A stretch of DNA of 6,995 nt from Acidobacteriota bacterium (GTDB lineage Bacteria > Acidobacteriota > Terriglobia > Terriglobales > Acidobacteriaceae), in the NCBI GenBank assembly GCA_019510535.1, contig JAEKKE010000035.1, positions 1 to 6,995 of the forward strand, in the 5' to 3' direction. Of the stretch, positions 6,294-6,995 are shown piece by piece (position 1 is the stretch's first letter; each line of letters begins with the position of its first letter). A program made the translations under genes and the position numbers. Under the pieces are notes generated by a model that saw nothing but the letters and a program-made list of their open reading frames with translations, searched no databases and was not told the origin of the DNA.

Positions 6294-6995
6294 CTAAGCC
6301 AGTGCAGCTTTGGCATATGCCAGGCACTTCCCTACTTCCTTCACCGAATCCGAGCCATCAGGGATGGGATACTCTACCTCGATCGTCGCCGGGAACTTGT
6401 AGCCTTCTTTCTTCATCAACTGCAGCACTTCCTTGAGCGGAGTATCTCCCTCACCCCAGGGTGTGTTCGCCTCACCATGCTCCTTATTCTTACGGTCTTT
6501 CAGATGCATGCTGGTGATGCGGTCGTGGTGCTTCTTGACGAACTCGATCTGGTCTTTATTACCGGCAGCTGTGTAGTGACCGAGATCGAGATTGATGCCG
6601 TTGTAGGGAGACTGCGCGCAAGCTTCGTCCCAGGTTGTGGGCAGAGCCTGCGTGTGAGCGTGATAGCCGACCATCATCTTGTTCGGGCATTTTCATGGCG
6701 AGGCCAGCCTTGAAGGCATAGATCCAGACTCCGGCATCGGCATAGATCTTATGGAGCTCTTCATACTTCGAGATCGGCATGGTCGTGCGCCACTTCGTCA
6801 GGGCTTCGTTGTACTCCGTCATCTCCGGGCGAGGACCCACGGGACGGGGTGCGCCGGCCACGGGACGCTGGAACGTCGAGCGCTTGGGAGCTCCGGCCCA
6901 CTCCTCCTGAATCGTTTCCAGCTCGCAGGCGTTGATGCCGTTCTCCACCATGTACTTCAGGTCATCCAGCACGCCGTGCTGCGGCATCTGCCGGT
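6294..6995 (-). pseudogene. Broken sugar phosphate isomerase/epimerase-like TIM-barrel gene (internal deletion with frame change; N-terminus off the right edge)
   Basis: Two overlapping minus-strand frames together make one protein. The upstream part (6995 to about 6690) starts mid-protein with RQMPQHGVLDDLKYMVENG and ends at the strand IYAFKAGLAMKMP. The downstream part (about 6688 to the stop at 6294-6296) begins NKMMVGYHAHTQ and carries NLDLGHYTAAG, SMHLKDRK and ATIEVEY, the Asp, His and Glu metal-site strands. In the intact paralogue at 2625-3590 about 95 residues, including a whole beta-strand unit (RAVVTFSG), lie between the matching strands ISALSCHG and GVAIEAHPG. Here almost nothing remains and the frame shifts, so a piece with length 3n+2 is missing near 6681-6692. 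The first 40-60 residues, in related proteins often with a secretion signal, lie outside the window. The gene is convergent to the permease. A true pseudogene is most likely; a sequencing or assembly deletion is the alternative. As read, the barrel cannot fold normally. Confidence 0.85.

Noticed and set aside
6660..6700. Programmed ribosomal frameshift as an explanation for the two-frame isomerase gene
   Set aside because: There is no convincing slippery heptamer or downstream structure at the junction, and a frameshift would not restore the missing strand and helices.

Overview
The window (about 58-60% GC by eye) looks like a sugar-utilisation neighbourhood from a soil-type bacterium. Acidobacteriota is the best guess, because the two TIM-barrel isomerase-like proteins, the NHS-family permease and the Gfo/Idh oxidoreductase have a flavour I associate with that phylum; Planctomycetota or Verrucomicrobiota cannot be excluded from sequence alone. 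There is no RNA gene, CRISPR array, insertion sequence or phage signature.

Layout from left to right. (1) 1-1222, minus strand: a DegT/DnrJ/EryC1/StrS-type PLP-dependent sugar aminotransferase whose C-terminus runs off the left edge; 407 residues are visible. (2) 1223-1372: a 150-bp divergent control region with a plausible promoter for the aminotransferase, an 8-bp palindrome and a 7-bp inverted repeat directly in front of the next gene. (3) 1373-2665, plus: a ROK-family transcriptional regulator (winged HTH plus zinc-containing sugar-sensing domain). (4) 2625-3590, minus: a xylose-isomerase-like TIM-barrel protein, overlapping the regulator tail-to-tail by 41 bp. (5) 3591-3789: a second divergent, AT-rich control region. 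(6) 3790-4992 and 5029-6225, plus: a two-gene operon of a Gfo/Idh/MocA oxidoreductase and a nucleoside:H+ symporter-family permease, closed by a very strong bidirectional hairpin terminator at 6245-6274. (7) 6294-6995, minus: a second TIM-barrel isomerase-like gene, running off the right edge, which is broken by an internal deletion with a frame change near 6681-6692.

How they may work together (inference): the permease imports a sugar, glycoside or nucleoside-like compound; the Gfo/Idh enzyme oxidises a hydroxyl to a keto group using NAD(P); the TIM-barrel proteins isomerise, epimerise or cleave the keto product; the ROK protein senses a sugar or sugar phosphate and represses one or both divergent promoters. 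A DegT aminotransferase beside a Gfo/Idh enzyme is also the pair used to make or interconvert keto- and amino-sugars, so an amino-sugar substrate or product is possible. The substrate is not readable from the sequence. Apart from the broken gene and the candidate operators, the region looks like ordinary accessory carbohydrate metabolism, and I see no clear evidence for a wholly new type of system.
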